Below are positions 1-8,917 of a stretch of DNA of 64,000 nt, piece by piece. How positions within the stretch are numbered: the stretch's first letter is position 1; every line of letters begins with the position of its first letter. Location of the stretch: NCBI RefSeq assembly GCF_000235425.2, contig NZ_KI912266.1, forward strand, positions 5,079,117 through 5,143,116, written 5' to 3'. This stretch comes from Pseudofrankia saprophytica. Lineage in GTDB: Bacteria; Actinomycetota; Actinomycetes; Frankiales; Frankiaceae. The notes under the pieces are model-generated. The model did not search any database. It saw only the letters and a list, made by a program, of their open reading frames with translations, and was not told the origin of the DNA. Position numbers and translations under genes: made by a program.

Positions 1-871
1 GGCCGCCGACCACGGCTGGATCGGCGCGATCACCCGCAACGCCCGCGCCCAGGCCGGCACGCACACCGACGTCACGCTGAAGGCGACCGAGGGCACCAAC
101 GACCTCAACCTGCAGATCAGCCAGGTGGAGACCCTCATCAACGAGGGCGTCGACGTGCTGGTGATCCTGCCGCACGACGGCAAGGCGCTGACCGAGGTGG
201 CCCGCAAGGCGATGATCGCCAACATCCCGGTGATCAACCTCGACCGCGTCTTCGACAGCTCGCTGGCCTACCGGACCTGGATCGGCGGCGACAACTACGG
301 CATGGGCGTCGCCGCCGGCAACTACATCGCCGGGCAGCTCAAGGCCAAGGGGGTCAGCAACCCCGTCATCGCCGAGATTCCCGGCATCGACAGTCTGCCG
401 CTCACCCAGCAGCGCAGCCAGGGCTTCAAGGACGCGCTCGCGACCGCCGGTTTCAAGGTCGGCCCGCGGGTGCCCGCCGAGTTCACCGTCGAGTCCGGGG
501 AACGGTCCGCCGCGAACCTGCTGCAGGCCGCGCCGCGCATCGACGCCCTCTGGAACCACGACGACGACCAGGGCATCGGCGTCCTGTCCGCGATCGACTC
601 CGCCGGCCGCGACGAGTTCTTCCTGGTCGGCGGCGCCGGGTCCAAGGACGTCATGGACCTGATCAAGGCAGACGACGGGGTCGTCAAGGCCACCGTCACC
701 TACCCGCCGACGATGGCGTCCTCGGCGATCAACCTGGCCCGCCTCGTCGCGCAGGGCAAGACCCTGTCGGACCTGGTCGAGAACGACGTCCCGTCGTCGA
801 TCACCCTCGCCTCCGTGACGGTCACCAAGGACAACGTCGACAGGTATCTCAAGTTCGGCTTCGCGTCCTGA
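1..871 (+). CDS. Sugar ABC transporter substrate-binding protein, RbsB-type (5' end outside window)
   Basis: The frame is open from base 2, so the true start and signal peptide lie upstream; about 289 residues are visible, ending at TGA 869-871. The layout is that of class I periplasmic sugar-binding proteins: INEGVDVLVILPHD, then IPVINLDRVF, a GGDNYGMGVAAGNYIA hinge segment, and DALWNHDDDQGIGVL in the second lobe. Such lipoproteins deliver ribose, xylose or inositol-like sugars to a membrane permease. It precedes a dehydrogenase and an isomerase on the same strand, which suggests uptake of their substrate. The exact sugar cannot be read from the sequence. A nearly exact 16-base duplication (GTTCGGCTTCG..TCCTGACG) straddles the stop codon. 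Confidence 0.85.
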   Translation, partial: AADHGWIGAITRNARAQAGTHTDVTLKATEGTNDLNLQISQVETLINEGVDVLVILPHDGKALTEVARKAMIANIPVINLDRVFDSSLAYRTWIGGDNYGMGVAAGNYIAGQLKAKGVSNPVIAEIPGIDSLPLTQQRSQGFKDALATAGFKVGPRVPAEFTVESGERSAANLLQAAPRIDALWNHDDDQGIGVLSAIDSAGRDEFFLVGGAGSKDVMDLIKADDGVVKATVTYPPTMASSAINLARLVAQGKTLSDLVENDVPSSITLASVTVTKDNVDRYLKFGFAS

Positions 872-1023
872 CGAAGTTCGGCTTCGCATCCTGACGCCCG
901 GCGCGCCGCCGCCCTGGTGCCCGGCGCGCCGCCGTCCAGCTGCACGGCACGCCGCCGTCCTGACACGCGACGCGCCGCCGGACGAGGCATCCGAGCGACG
1001 TCCCTCACCTGGAGAATCTCTCA

Positions 1024-2238
1024 ATGACGGAACGACAGCGGCTGGGCGTCGGGATGGTGGGCTACGCCTTCATGGGCGCCGCCCACTCCCAGGCGTGGCG
1101 CTCGGTGAACCGGTTCTTCGACCTCCCGCTGGAGGTCGACCTCGCCGCGGTGTGCGGCCGGGACCAGGAGAAGGTCGCGGCCGCGGCCGCGAAGCTGGGC
1201 TGGCGCTCCCACGAGACCGACTGGAAGGCACTGCTGCGCCGCGACGACGTCGACCTGGTCGACATCTGCACCCCCGGCTCCAGCCATGCCGAGATCGCGC
1301 TCGCCGCGCTCGCCGCCGGCAAACACGTGCTGTGCGAGAAGCCGCTCGCGAACACCGTCGAGGAGGCGCGGGCGATGGCGGACGCCGCCGAGCGGGCGGC
1401 GGCGGCGGGGGTGCGTTCGGCGGTCGGCTTCAACTACCGGAGGATCCCCGCCGCGTCGTTCGCCCGCGAGCTGGTGGCCGCCGGCCGGCTCGGCACCCTG
1501 CGCCACGTGCGCGCCGTCTACCTGCAGGACTGGCTGGTCGACCCGGAGTTCCCGCTGGCCTGGCGGCTGCGCCGGGAGATGGCCGGGTCCGGCGCGCTCG
1601 GCGACATCGGCGCGCACATCGTCGACCTCACCCAGTTCATCAGCGGCCAGCGGGTCACGGGCGTCTGCGCGCTCACCGAGACCTTCGTGCGGGAGCGGCC
1701 GCTGCCGGTGGCGGCGTCCGGCCTGTCTGCCAGCGGGCTGTCGGTCACTGAGCCGGGCGGCAACAGTGAGCAGGGCGGTGGCGGTACCGGAACCGTGACC
1801 GTGGATGACGCGGCGCTGTTCCTGGCCCGGCTCGACGGCGGGGCGCTCGCCAGCTACGAGGCGTCCCGGTTCGCGCTCGGCCGCAAGAACGGGCTGCGGA
1901 TCGAGCTGAACGGCTCCGAGGGCTCGCTGGTCTTCGACCTGGAACGGCTCAACGAGCTGGAGTTCTACGACGGCCGGGTGGACGACGAGGCCGCGGGCTT
2001 CACCCGCATCCTGGTCACCGAGCCGAGCCACCCCTACCTCGACGCGTGGTGGCCGCCCGGCCATGCCCTCGGCTACGAGCACTCGTTCACCCACGAGGTC
2101 CGCGACCTGGTGGCCGCCATCGCCGCCGGCACGCCGCCGACGCCGAGCTTCACCGACGGCCTGCAGGTGCAGCTCGTCCTCGACGCGGTAGGCCGCAGCG
2201 CCGCGGGCGGCTCGTGCTGGACCCCCGTCGAGACATGA
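1024..2238 (+). CDS. Gfo/Idh/MocA family NAD(P)-dependent oxidoreductase
   Basis: The 404-residue protein starts at ATG 1024 behind a GGAG at about 1011. It has an N-terminal Rossmann fold (GMVGYAFMGAAHSQAW), the family signature CEKPLANTVEEARAM near residues 107-121, NYRRIPA near 139, and GDIGAHIVDL near 194, the usual catalytic region. The family oxidises or epimerises sugars and inositols in the cytoplasm. It lies between a sugar-binding protein and a TIM-barrel isomerase, the usual setting of an inositol or sugar catabolic operon. An inserted Gly/Ser-rich loop (residues about 230-258) is unusual for the family but keeps the frame. The substrate is not predictable. Confidence 0.9.
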   Translation: MTERQRLGVGMVGYAFMGAAHSQAWRSVNRFFDLPLEVDLAAVCGRDQEKVAAAAAKLGWRSHETDWKALLRRDDVDLVDICTPGSSHAEIALAALAAGKHVLCEKPLANTVEEARAMADAAERAAAAGVRSAVGFNYRRIPAASFARELVAAGRLGTLRHVRAVYLQDWLVDPEFPLAWRLRREMAGSGALGDIGAHIVDLTQFISGQRVTGVCALTETFVRERPLPVAASGLSASGLSVTEPGGNSEQGGGGTGTVTVDDAALFLARLDGGALASYEASRFALGRKNGLRIELNGSEGSLVFDLERLNELEFYDGRVDDEAAGFTRILVTEPSHPYLDAWWPPGHALGYEHSFTHEVRDLVAAIAAGTPPTPSFTDGLQVQLVLDAVGRSAAGGSCWTPVET

Positions 2239-2323
2239 CCGCGTGAAGAACTGACCGCGCGAGGAACCGGCCGCGTCGAGAACCGACCGCGAGCGAAGGT
2301 CACGAAGAAGGCGAGGACAGATC

Positions 2324-3331
2324 ATGGCGCGACCGGTCACCCTGTTCACCGGCCAGTGGGCGGACCTGCCGTTCGAGGAGGTCGCCCGGCTGGCCGCCGG
2401 CTGGGGCTACGACGGGCTGGAGATCGCCTGCTGGGGTGACCATCTGGACGTGCGGCGGGCCGCCGAGGACGACGCCTACGTCCGGTCCCGGCTGGACATC
2501 CTGGAGAAGAACGACCTGAAGGTCTGGGCGATCTCCAACCATCTGACCGGGCAGGCGGTCTGCGACGACCCGATCGACGTCCGCCACCGGGACATCGTGC
2601 CCGCCAGGGTGTGGGGCGACGGCGACCCGGAAGGCGTGCGGGCCAGGGCCGCCGAGGAGATGGTCGCGACCGCGCACGCCGCGGCGCGCCTCGGGGTGGA
2701 CACCGTCGTCGGCTTCACCGGGTCGGCGGCGTGGAAGTACGTGGCGATGTTCCCGCCGGTGTCACAGGAGCTGGTCGACGCCGGCTACCGCGACTTCGCC
2801 GACCGGTGGAACCCCGTCCTGGACGCGTTCGACGCCGCCGGGGTGCGGTTCGCGCACGAGGTGCACCCGAGCGAGATCGCCTACGACTACTGGACGACGG
2901 TGCGGGCGCTGGACGCGATCGGCCGGCGCCCGGCTTTCGGGCTGAACTGGGACCCGAGCCATTTCGTCTGGCAGGACCTCGACCCGGTCGGGTTCATGTG
3001 GGACTTCCGCGACCGGATCTACCACGTCGACTGCAAGGACGCGAAGCGCCGGGTCGGCAACGGCCGCAACGGCCGGCTCGGCTCGCACCTGCCCTGGGCG
3101 GACCCGCGGCGCGGCTGGGACTTCGTCTCGACCGGCCGCGGCGACGTCCCCTGGGACGACTCGTTCCGGATGCTGAACACGATCGGCTACGACGGTCCGA
3201 TCTCGATCGAATGGGAGGACGCCGGCATGGACCGGCTGGCCGGCGCCCCGGAGGCGTTGGCGTTCGTCCGCCGCCTCGCCGTCGACCCGCCGTCCGCCGC
3301 GTTCGACGCGGCCTTCAGCTCGGGCGGCTGA
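2324..3331 (+). CDS. Sugar phosphate isomerase/epimerase (xylose isomerase-like TIM barrel)
   Basis: The 335-residue protein starts at ATG 2324, 85 bases after the dehydrogenase, probably in the same operon. It matches the AP endonuclease 2/xylose isomerase-like TIM barrel (IolE/IolH type). Probable metal-binding segments are [12 protein letters not shown] near 185, [12 protein letters not shown] near 206, YHVDCKDAK near 233 and [11 protein letters not shown] near 293. Together with the preceding dehydrogenase it probably isomerises the oxidised sugar in the cytoplasm. The length is slightly above the usual 270-330. Exact reaction unknown. Confidence 0.88.
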   Translation: MARPVTLFTGQWADLPFEEVARLAAGWGYDGLEIACWGDHLDVRRAAEDDAYVRSRLDILEKNDLKVWAISNHLTGQAVCDDPIDVRHRDIVPARVWGDGDPEGVRARAAEEMVATAHAAARLGVDTVVGFTGSAAWKYVAMFPPVSQELVDAGYRDFADRWNPVLDAFDAAGVRFAHEVHPSEIAYDYWTTVRALDAIGRRPAFGLNWDPSHFVWQDLDPVGFMWDFRDRIYHVDCKDAKRRVGNGRNGRLGSHLPWADPRRGWDFVSTGRGDVPWDDSFRMLNTIGYDGPISIEWEDAGMDRLAGAPEALAFVRRLAVDPPSAAFDAAFSSGG

Positions 3332-3791
3332 CCGACCGACGGCGTGTCAGGCGGGCGGCCACATCCTCCGTGAGTACTCCCCGTTGAGCGCGCCAGATCG
3401 ACAGTGCACCCACCACGGCCCGTGCACCCACCACGGCCCGTCCGACTCCTCGAAACGCCACCCGCCCTCCCCAACACCCACACGGCCACGACGACACCAC
3501 GTCCGAGCATTCCAGCACCCGTGTGGATCGCCGAGTCCGACCGACGCCGCCGAGCCGACGCGTCGTGGCCCAGACACTCCCCATCCACCAACCGACCGGG
3601 CCCAGGCGGCGACCTCGACCGGAACGCGTGTCCCGGCCGAGGCGACCGCCCGCGTGCGCCGCCCGCGGGAGCCGTCGTGCTCACCCGCGTCGACATCGTC
3701 TTCACGACCATGGCCCGACGACGGCGGCCCGGTCCATGTCCCATGGCGCCGGAAGCCGGTACCTGAAGGTGCGGAGTCATTCCCCAGTTCG
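3332..3791. other. Non-coding stretch with a short tandem repeat
   Basis: No convincing gene was found. Near 3402-3442 the 17-base unit GTGCACCCACCACGGCC occurs twice, overlapping in phase with a third partial copy. The open frames here show no protein-like composition and no ribosome-binding site. This looks like the 3' flank of the sugar operon converging on the small-gene cassette. Confidence 0.5.
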
Positions 3792-4061
3792 TTAGTGGGG
3801 AGTGTAGAGCCCCACGCAGCCAATGTGACCTGCTATGTCGATACAGATGCCGATTCCACGGGTCTCCGCCGAAGCGGGAACCGCCGACGGGTCGACTCGA
3901 ATCGTGCAGGGGATGCTGATGGGCTCATTCCCGAAGCCCGACTGAGAAGACGCGCTCTCCAAAGCCGAGGCAATGATGAAGCGCGCCCAGGACTCCGGCG
4001 TATGCGCAATACCCTGCATTTCATGAAGATCAATTCCCGACTGCACTGTCCCCGTCGCCAT
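3792..4061 (-). CDS. Small protein of unknown function (89 aa), last gene of a three-gene cassette
   Basis: I chose ATG 4061 because GGAG sits six bases upstream; a TTG four codons further up is unlikely. The product has a helical N-terminal half (WARFIIASALESASSQ near residues 25-40) and a C-terminal half with three cysteines (SIPCTIRV, IGICIDIAG, HIGCVGLYTPH). I recognise no family. Its layout, an amphipathic helix followed by a short hydrophobic strand (ISIPCTIRVDP), loosely parallels the 69-residue protein encoded at 4824-5033 (PPIVLGLILYPED), so the two may be distant paralogues. Base composition is clearly lower in G+C than the neighbouring operons, hinting at transfer. Confidence 0.6.
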   Translation of the reverse strand: MATGTVQSGIDLHEMQGIAHTPESWARFIIASALESASSQSGFGNEPISIPCTIRVDPSAVPASAETRGIGICIDIAGHIGCVGLYTPH

Positions 4062-4382
4062 TGACGTCTCCAATCGAACGGTCCGAATATTTCAGGGATC
4101 CCGCCGCCGCGCACCCGGAGTGCGCGGTCCCTCGGGCCGCATTGTCAAGCCGCAAGCCCTTCCAGGCAACATGACGATCATTCGCGAGTCGTGCCCTGAC
4201 TATTGCCACGCTCACGCACTCCATCAAACCCCCACAGCCCAACGCCGTCGGGAAAGAACGACAGCCAACGGCCCCGGACGATCCCGTCGCGCCGGCCACC
4301 GCGGGAACGATTCCATTCGCCGGCACCACCGGGCCGGCCGAGCCGGGTATCCCGTTTTAGGTCCAAGGCCGGTTCTCGGTCG
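4062..4382. other. Spacer inside the small-gene cassette
   Basis: These 321 bases separate the cysteine-rich gene from the 89-residue gene on the same strand. Short open frames exist on the minus strand (for example ending near 4030) but none has a ribosome-binding site or a protein-like composition. A promoter or attenuator for the last gene could be here; I see no clear terminator hairpin. Confidence 0.4.
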
Positions 4383-4820
4383 CTAGATCGCCTCCTGAAG
4401 CGTGGAGCTCTGCTCGGTGACGACCATCGGGCAGCGTGTACAGGAGTCGATGCCGACCTCGGCCCACCACCGGCACCGGAACCTCAACCGACAGGCTGGT
4501 GGAGAGGCGGCTACCGCGGGAACAGCCGCCACGATCCGGCGCGCGAGGTCACATCGATGCCCATCGAAGTTCTGGCACCTCTCTCGCACACACGGGGCCC
4601 CGATCCTGAAGACCTCGGAGGGTCGCGCGGGCGCTGCCAGCGCCAGAACATCCGGTGTGACCGGTACCGGCGCGTCGAGATAGGCCAGGCGAGGGGCCGA
4701 CGTAGAACCTCCCACAACTCCGAAGATGGAGGCACCGGGCATGTCGTGCGGAGCACTGGGGCAATAGAGCTCGCCCTCCAACATGGCACCGAGGTGGCCG
4801 GACGAGTCCTCGTTCGGCAC
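4383..4820 (-). CDS. Cysteine-rich protein of unknown function (145 aa), likely metal or Fe-S binding
   Basis: GTG 4820 follows the stop of the upstream 69-residue gene by three bases and has GGAAGG at a good distance, so translation is probably coupled. Residues about 29-75 (PGASIFGVVGG, PRLAYL, EVFRIGAPC) form a conserved-looking block. The C-terminal half has eight-cysteine character: C77-x4-C82-x7-C90 with NFDGHRCDLARRIV, then C110-x5-C116-RWW and C127-x2-C130 (CTRCPMVVT). I believe similar uncharacterised proteins occur in cyanobacteria and actinomycetes, but I cannot verify this here. Zinc or iron-sulfur binding is an inference from cysteine spacing. G+C is lower than in flanking genes. 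Confidence 0.75.
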   Translation of the reverse strand: MPNEDSSGHLGAMLEGELYCPSAPHDMPGASIFGVVGGSTSAPRLAYLDAPVPVTPDVLALAAPARPSEVFRIGAPCVRERCQNFDGHRCDLARRIVAAVPAVAASPPACRLRFRCRWWAEVGIDSCTRCPMVVTEQSSTLQEAI

Positions 4821-4823
4821 CGA

Positions 4824-5033
4824 CTAGCCCTTCCGGGCCGCGCTGTCCGGCTTGCCCTGACCAGCGGAGTACTGCTCTCCGAAGAGATCCTCGGGATACA
4901 GGATCAGCCCGAGGACGATCGGTGGCCGATGCGGGACGACAGCGCCCGCACGGGCTTCAACAGCTCGCATGGCACCACGGAGCGCGGCCTCGACCAGGTC
5001 GTCCACTGATATGCGCTGGGGAGTATCTGGCAT
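4824..5033 (-). CDS. Small protein of unknown function (69 aa), first gene of the cassette
   Basis: ATG 5033 has a strong ribosome-binding site, GAGGTGA, seven bases upstream, which supports a real gene despite its size. The product has an acidic amphipathic helix (VDDLVEAALRGAMRAVEAR) and then a hydrophobic strand, PPIVLGLILYPEDLFG, with a polar tail. There is no signal peptide and no cysteine. It opens a minus-strand cassette with the eight-cysteine protein and the 89-residue protein. A role as a small partner or peptide substrate of the cysteine-rich protein is possible but unproven. Confidence 0.65.
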   Translation of the reverse strand: MPDTPQRISVDDLVEAALRGAMRAVEARAGAVVPHRPPIVLGLILYPEDLFGEQYSAGQGKPDSAARKG

Positions 5034-5557
5034 GTTTCAATCACCTCGATACATCGGCGTCTCGGCCCGCGCAGAGTACCGACATTGATTCCGCCTCGAC
5101 CGCACGACCGCCCCGGTCGGAGGGTTTTGTTTAAACCGGACACGCATACCTATGGGCACTCACCGCACCGATCCGACTCACGTTCAAAGGACCGTGAATG
5201 CCCGTCTCGGGGGCCGCCGGATTCCGGTTCCCTCCGGATGCGACCGCGCTCATGATCCGGTCGTGCCCGCGGCTCGCCTGGTCGAACTGAGATTCCGAAG
5301 ATCTACTCATCGGACGAGGGACCGCCATCGACCGCTTGACGGTCCACCGCCGGTCGCGGCGCGCTGCCTCACCGGTCGTCGACGCGACCTGGATCCGATC
5401 CGCCATTCGTTCATGCCAGACCACCGTCCACCTGGCAGAACGCACCGACGCAACGATGCCCAGAATTCAGCGCAGCCGGAGTCGTCACGTCCCTCCCGAC
5501 CGCGATCTCCGCATTTCGGTGGCGTTCGGACTCGGCCCGCCACCAGCCCAGCCGGTG
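5034..5557. other. Intergenic region upstream of the small-gene cassette
   Basis: No gene is supported here. The 5' part should contain the promoter of the minus-strand cassette; a GTTTAAAC palindrome lies at about 5128-5135 but I see no convincing -35/-10 pair. Base composition returns toward the genome average to the right. Confidence 0.4.
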
Positions 5558-6001
5558 TCAGTCGGTGAGCATCCTGATGCCGAAGTAGAGGCAGAACGGG
5601 CCGGCCGTGAAGTAGACGGGAAGCAGGAACATCGCTGACAGGACCGCGCCGAACCAGTCCGTCCTGGTCACCCAGGTCGGATCGCCTGGTCGGTACACCA
5701 CCCTGACCTTGGCGCCGATTCCAGGAAAGGACGTGTCCGGGCTGCGCAGCGCGGCGGCGCGGACCTGCTCGCCGGCCCGGGTCGTGTAGTCGACGATCGG
5801 GGTGTAGATCGAGCCGCCGTCATCGCTGTCGCGTTCGATCACCTCGAAGTCGACGATGGTGGCGAGAGCGGTGTGCCCGGCGAACCGCAGCCAGAGCCGC
5901 TGGAGGATCTGGCGGAGCGTGAAGAGGCCGAGCGAGAGGAACAGCGCTCCGGCGAACACCATGCTGATGGTCGCCAGCGTCGCGATCGTCCCGACACTCA
6001 T
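5558..6001 (-). CDS. DUF3592-type membrane protein
   Basis: I prefer ATG 6001 (147 residues) to the TTG at 6052. There is one N-terminal hydrophobic segment (TIATLATISMVFAGALFLSL) and one near the C-terminus (LSAMFLLPVYFTAGPFCLYFG). Between them is the DUF3592 beta-rich domain: ATIVDFEVIERD, YTPIVDYTTRAGEQV and GAKVRVVYRPGDP. Such proteins sit in the membrane; their role is unknown. No operon partner is evident, and a distant DUF3592-like gene occurs at 43107. The ribosome-binding site is weak. Confidence 0.75.
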   Translation of the reverse strand: MSVGTIATLATISMVFAGALFLSLGLFTLRQILQRLWLRFAGHTALATIVDFEVIERDSDDGGSIYTPIVDYTTRAGEQVRAAALRSPDTSFPGIGAKVRVVYRPGDPTWVTRTDWFGAVLSAMFLLPVYFTAGPFCLYFGIRMLTD

Positions 6002-6208
6002 CGACCCGCGCTGGTTCGACCTGCCCGTGCACCACAGCGGCTCACGTACCAATCATCCTGTTTTGTTACCGCCCTGGCGACGTCCATTCCCCGACAGGGC
6101 CATTTCCCTGGAGGCCCGGTCCGGAGGGAAATCGGGCGCCACCGCGGGGTTCTCGACGCCAGACCCACCCTAGATTCACCTATTGAACCTAGATGGTAGG
6201 GTGCGGCC

Positions 6209-6811
6209 ATGACGATCGCGGATCCGTCCACGTCGCCCTCGTCGGAGTCGGTGCCACCGGCACCGGAACCGGATCGGCCGGTGAGCCCGCCGCCGGCCTA
6301 CGGCGCCTGGGGAGAGCCACGGCACAAGACCGTCAGCTGGCATGACCCGCTGGCGACGGCCGCGCGCGCCGCGACCATGAGTGGTCTGGAGTTCCTGCGC
6401 GCGATGCAGAACGGCGAGGTCCCGCCGCCGCCCATCGCCGCGATGTTCGGCTTCCGGCCCGTGGGCGTCGAGCCAGGAGACGTCCGGTTCGCGTGCGTCC
6501 CGGACGAGTCCGCCTACAACCCGATCGGGGTCGTGCACGGTGGGCTCGTCTGCACCCTGCTCGACACCGCCGCGGCCTGCGCGGTGCATTCCACGCTGCC
6601 GGCCGGCGTCGGCTACACCTCGATCGAGATCAAGGTGAACTACCTGCGCCCGGTGCGGGTCGAGCCGGGGACGCCGGCGGAGCTGATCACGCACGGCTGG
6701 GTCACCAAGCCGGGGCGACGGGTGGCCTTCGCGGAGGGCGACGTCCGCGACGGGGCCGGCCGGGTCGTCGCGACCGCGAGCACGACCTGCCTGGTCTTCC
6801 CCATCGCGTAA
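6209..6811 (+). CDS. PaaI-type hotdog thioesterase
   Basis: The 200-residue protein starts at ATG 6209. After a proline-rich N-terminal 60 residues it has the hotdog domain of the PaaI/4HBT family: NPIGVVHGGLVCTLLDTAAACA near 110, YTSIEIKVNYLRPV near 137 and the C-terminal strands GRRVAFAEGDVRD and VVATASTTCLVF. The HGG loop with the following DTAAA helix is the usual active-site region. It should hydrolyse an acyl- or aryl-CoA in the cytoplasm. It is monocistronic, so the substrate is not indicated. Confidence 0.88.
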   Translation: MTIADPSTSPSSESVPPAPEPDRPVSPPPAYGAWGEPRHKTVSWHDPLATAARAATMSGLEFLRAMQNGEVPPPPIAAMFGFRPVGVEPGDVRFACVPDESAYNPIGVVHGGLVCTLLDTAAACAVHSTLPAGVGYTSIEIKVNYLRPVRVEPGTPAELITHGWVTKPGRRVAFAEGDVRDGAGRVVATASTTCLVFPIA

Positions 6812-7030
6812 CGGCGAGCCCGGGCCCCGGGTCTTCGAGGTCGCCCGATGGCCGGGCTCGCCGCCATGAGCGGGCGTCCGCGGCGGCGGCACCATACGCG
6901 CGGCGGCCATCCTCCGGGCGGGTTGATCCCGGAGAATGGCTGCCGGTCGGCGCGGTCCGGCCGGCGCTGCCGGCCAGGTCACTGGCCGGTCGCCAGGGTC
7001 GGTGGACCGGAGGGGCGGGTCAGCCGTTCG

Positions 7031-8350
7031 TCAGCCCTTGCCGCCCTTGTCCGGGTCTATCTTTTCCAGAATCGGCGGGGCGACCGCCAGGGTGAAGTCC
7101 ATACCTGCGGAGACGTGGACGGCGCCCGTGAGCCCGGGGACCTGCGCGGGGCCCACGGGATAACCACCGACAGGGCCATGACCCAGCTGACCGTCGCTGT
7201 TGGAGCCCGAGGTCCACACGGTTCCGTCGGAGGACCGCGCCGCCGTGTGGTAATTGCGGTTTGACACCTCGGTCATGGTGGCGGGCAGGCCCTCGACCGG
7301 CCGCGGGATGGAGCCGTCGTGGTGCAACCCCAGCTCGTTGTGCTGGTTACAGCCCCAGCCGATCACCTGGCCCTGCTTGCCGTCGTGAGACGAGATGACC
7401 AAAGTGTTGGCGTCCCCAGTGGTGATCTTGATGACGTTCTCGACCCGCGGGATCCGCACCGGATCGGCATAGACCTGGTTCTGGTCGGTGCCTGGTCTCA
7501 CCAGGCCGCACTCGTTGTTGCCCCAGGCCCAGACGGTGCCGTCGCCACGCACCAGCGCGCTGCTCAACTCGCTCCCGCTGATCTGGACGACGTCGGGGCC
7601 GACGCCATGGATCTCCACCGGGCTGTCGAACCATGGCTCGCTGGTGGTACCGGCACCAAGCTGGCCATCGCCGCTCTTGCCGAAGCCCCAGACCGTGCCG
7701 TCGTCCTTCAGCACAAGGCTGTGGTTCGCGCCCGCGGCGACCTGCCGGACACCATCCAGATGGGGCACCGGCTCCGGCCAGGACCTGTTGGTGCCCGCGT
7801 GCCCGTCGCCGAGCGCCCCGACGCCGTTATAGCCCCACGTCCACACGGTGCCATCGCCGCGGAGTGCCACGACGTGAGCCCGCCCGGTCGCGATCTGAAC
7901 GACGCCGGTGAGCCCGGGCACCTGGGCCGGCTTGGCACGGGAATATTCCGCCGACCCGGTGCCCAGCTGGCCCCATGAGTTGATGCCCCAGGTCCAGACC
8001 GTTCCGTCCACGTCCAGCCCCACGCCGAACCCTTGACCGGCCGAGACGGCGGTCAAGGCAGGCAGGCCGACGGACTGTACAGGGCTGGACCTGTCTTCCT
8101 CCGTCCCGTCGCCAAGCTTGCCCTCGTAGTTGTCGCCCCACGCGAGGCCCGTGGGGTCATAGACGGTCGGAGCAGGAGGCCCCGCATGCACCGGTGCCGC
8201 CGTCAGCGCCAGGGACATCGCCGTCGTACTCACCACGGCGGCCACCGCCGCCCAGGCACGCCGGCGGGCACCCGGCGAGGCCGCGCCCCGTCCGGCCGGG
8301 GCCATACCCGGCCCAGGAACCGCTTCCGGTTCCCCCGATCGAGACTTCAT
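7031..8350 (-). CDS. Secreted RCC1-repeat beta-propeller protein
   Basis: ATG 8350 is chosen because GAGGAGG lies just upstream, better than the ATG at 8371. A signal peptide is visible: RRRAWAAVAAVVSTTAMSLALTAAPVHA. The mature part consists of RCC1 repeats, each with a GxVWTWGxNxxGQLG-like core (for example GTVWTWGINSWGQLGTG and GTVWTWGYNGVGALGDG), about seven in all and therefore one propeller. The protein ends PPILEKIDPDKGGKG, which looks like the first few residues of an IPT/TIG domain cut short. Extracellular or wall-associated binding is likely; the ligand is unknown. Confidence 0.85.
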   Translation of the reverse strand: MKSRSGEPEAVPGPGMAPAGRGAASPGARRRAWAAVAAVVSTTAMSLALTAAPVHAGPPAPTVYDPTGLAWGDNYEGKLGDGTEEDRSSPVQSVGLPALTAVSAGQGFGVGLDVDGTVWTWGINSWGQLGTGSAEYSRAKPAQVPGLTGVVQIATGRAHVVALRGDGTVWTWGYNGVGALGDGHAGTNRSWPEPVPHLDGVRQVAAGANHSLVLKDDGTVWGFGKSGDGQLGAGTTSEPWFDSPVEIHGVGPDVVQISGSELSSALVRGDGTVWAWGNNECGLVRPGTDQNQVYADPVRIPRVENVIKITTGDANTLVISSHDGKQGQVIGWGCNQHNELGLHHDGSIPRPVEGLPATMTEVSNRNYHTAARSSDGTVWTSGSNSDGQLGHGPVGGYPVGPAQVPGLTGAVHVSAGMDFTLAVAPPILEKIDPDKGGKG

Positions 8351-8626
8351 TTCCGCCTCCTCGCGAGACATTCATCAAGGAGACCAACCACCCACGCGTA
8401 CACGCCGGGGCCGGCCGCCGTCCCGATCTGGGATATCGAGACGAGGGCCAGTGAAACAAAACACCGTGTGAGAAAGCGTGTGAGGAACCCACCTGTCCGC
8501 CGACCGACAGGTAGCCGTGAATTCTGGTCAACGGCGACCAGCCAGGCGGAAAGGCACTCCGGTCGTCGGCGAGGACCGGCGACGTTCTCGTTGTCGCCGA
8601 CGCCGCACCAGAGAAGCGCGGCCGTT

Positions 8627-8892
8627 TCAAAAGACCGTGCCGGAATGCCGGATCGGATCGTCGGCGCGGATCAAGAATCGTTCTTGGTAGGTCACGACCA
8701 GTGCGTCACCGACGAAGTCGTAGCGCCACCCCTCGCCCTGGAGGGTCTTGTCTTCGTCCTCGGAGCCGGCGAACGAGGCAACGATCTCACCCGCTCCTGG
8801 GTGACCGGGGTCCTAGGGTCAAAGGAAACGGCCCGCAGGTCCGCGAGAAACGCGGCGTGGCGCGCGGCCTGCTCCCAGGTCGGCCGCCGCAC
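8627..8892 (-). pseudogene. Small hypothetical gene broken by one frameshift
   Basis: From GTG 8892 one frame encodes RRPTWEQAARHAAFLADLRA and continues to TPVTQER, then becomes low-complexity. From that point the neighbouring frame encodes a protein-like sequence (EIVASFAGSEDEDKTLQGEG, then WRYDFVGDALVVTYQERFL) and ends at TGA 8627-8629. Adding one base near 8780 would restore a protein of about 87 residues. The gene follows the His-rich-tail gene by 25 bases on the same strand, so they form a pair. I do not recognise the family. Confidence 0.6.
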
Positions 8893-8917
8893 CTGGTGAT
8901 CATGGTGACCCGCCTGC

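Noticed and set aside
1021..2349. Long antisense frame of 442 codons opposite the Gfo/Idh gene
   Set aside because: It is Arg/Gly/Ala/Val low-complexity sequence mirrored from a GC-rich gene, with no motif or ribosome-binding site.
3384..4064. Plus-strand frame of 226 codons over the small-gene cassette
   Set aside because: It is Arg/His/Pro-rich, has no ribosome-binding site and overlaps a minus-strand gene with a good site.
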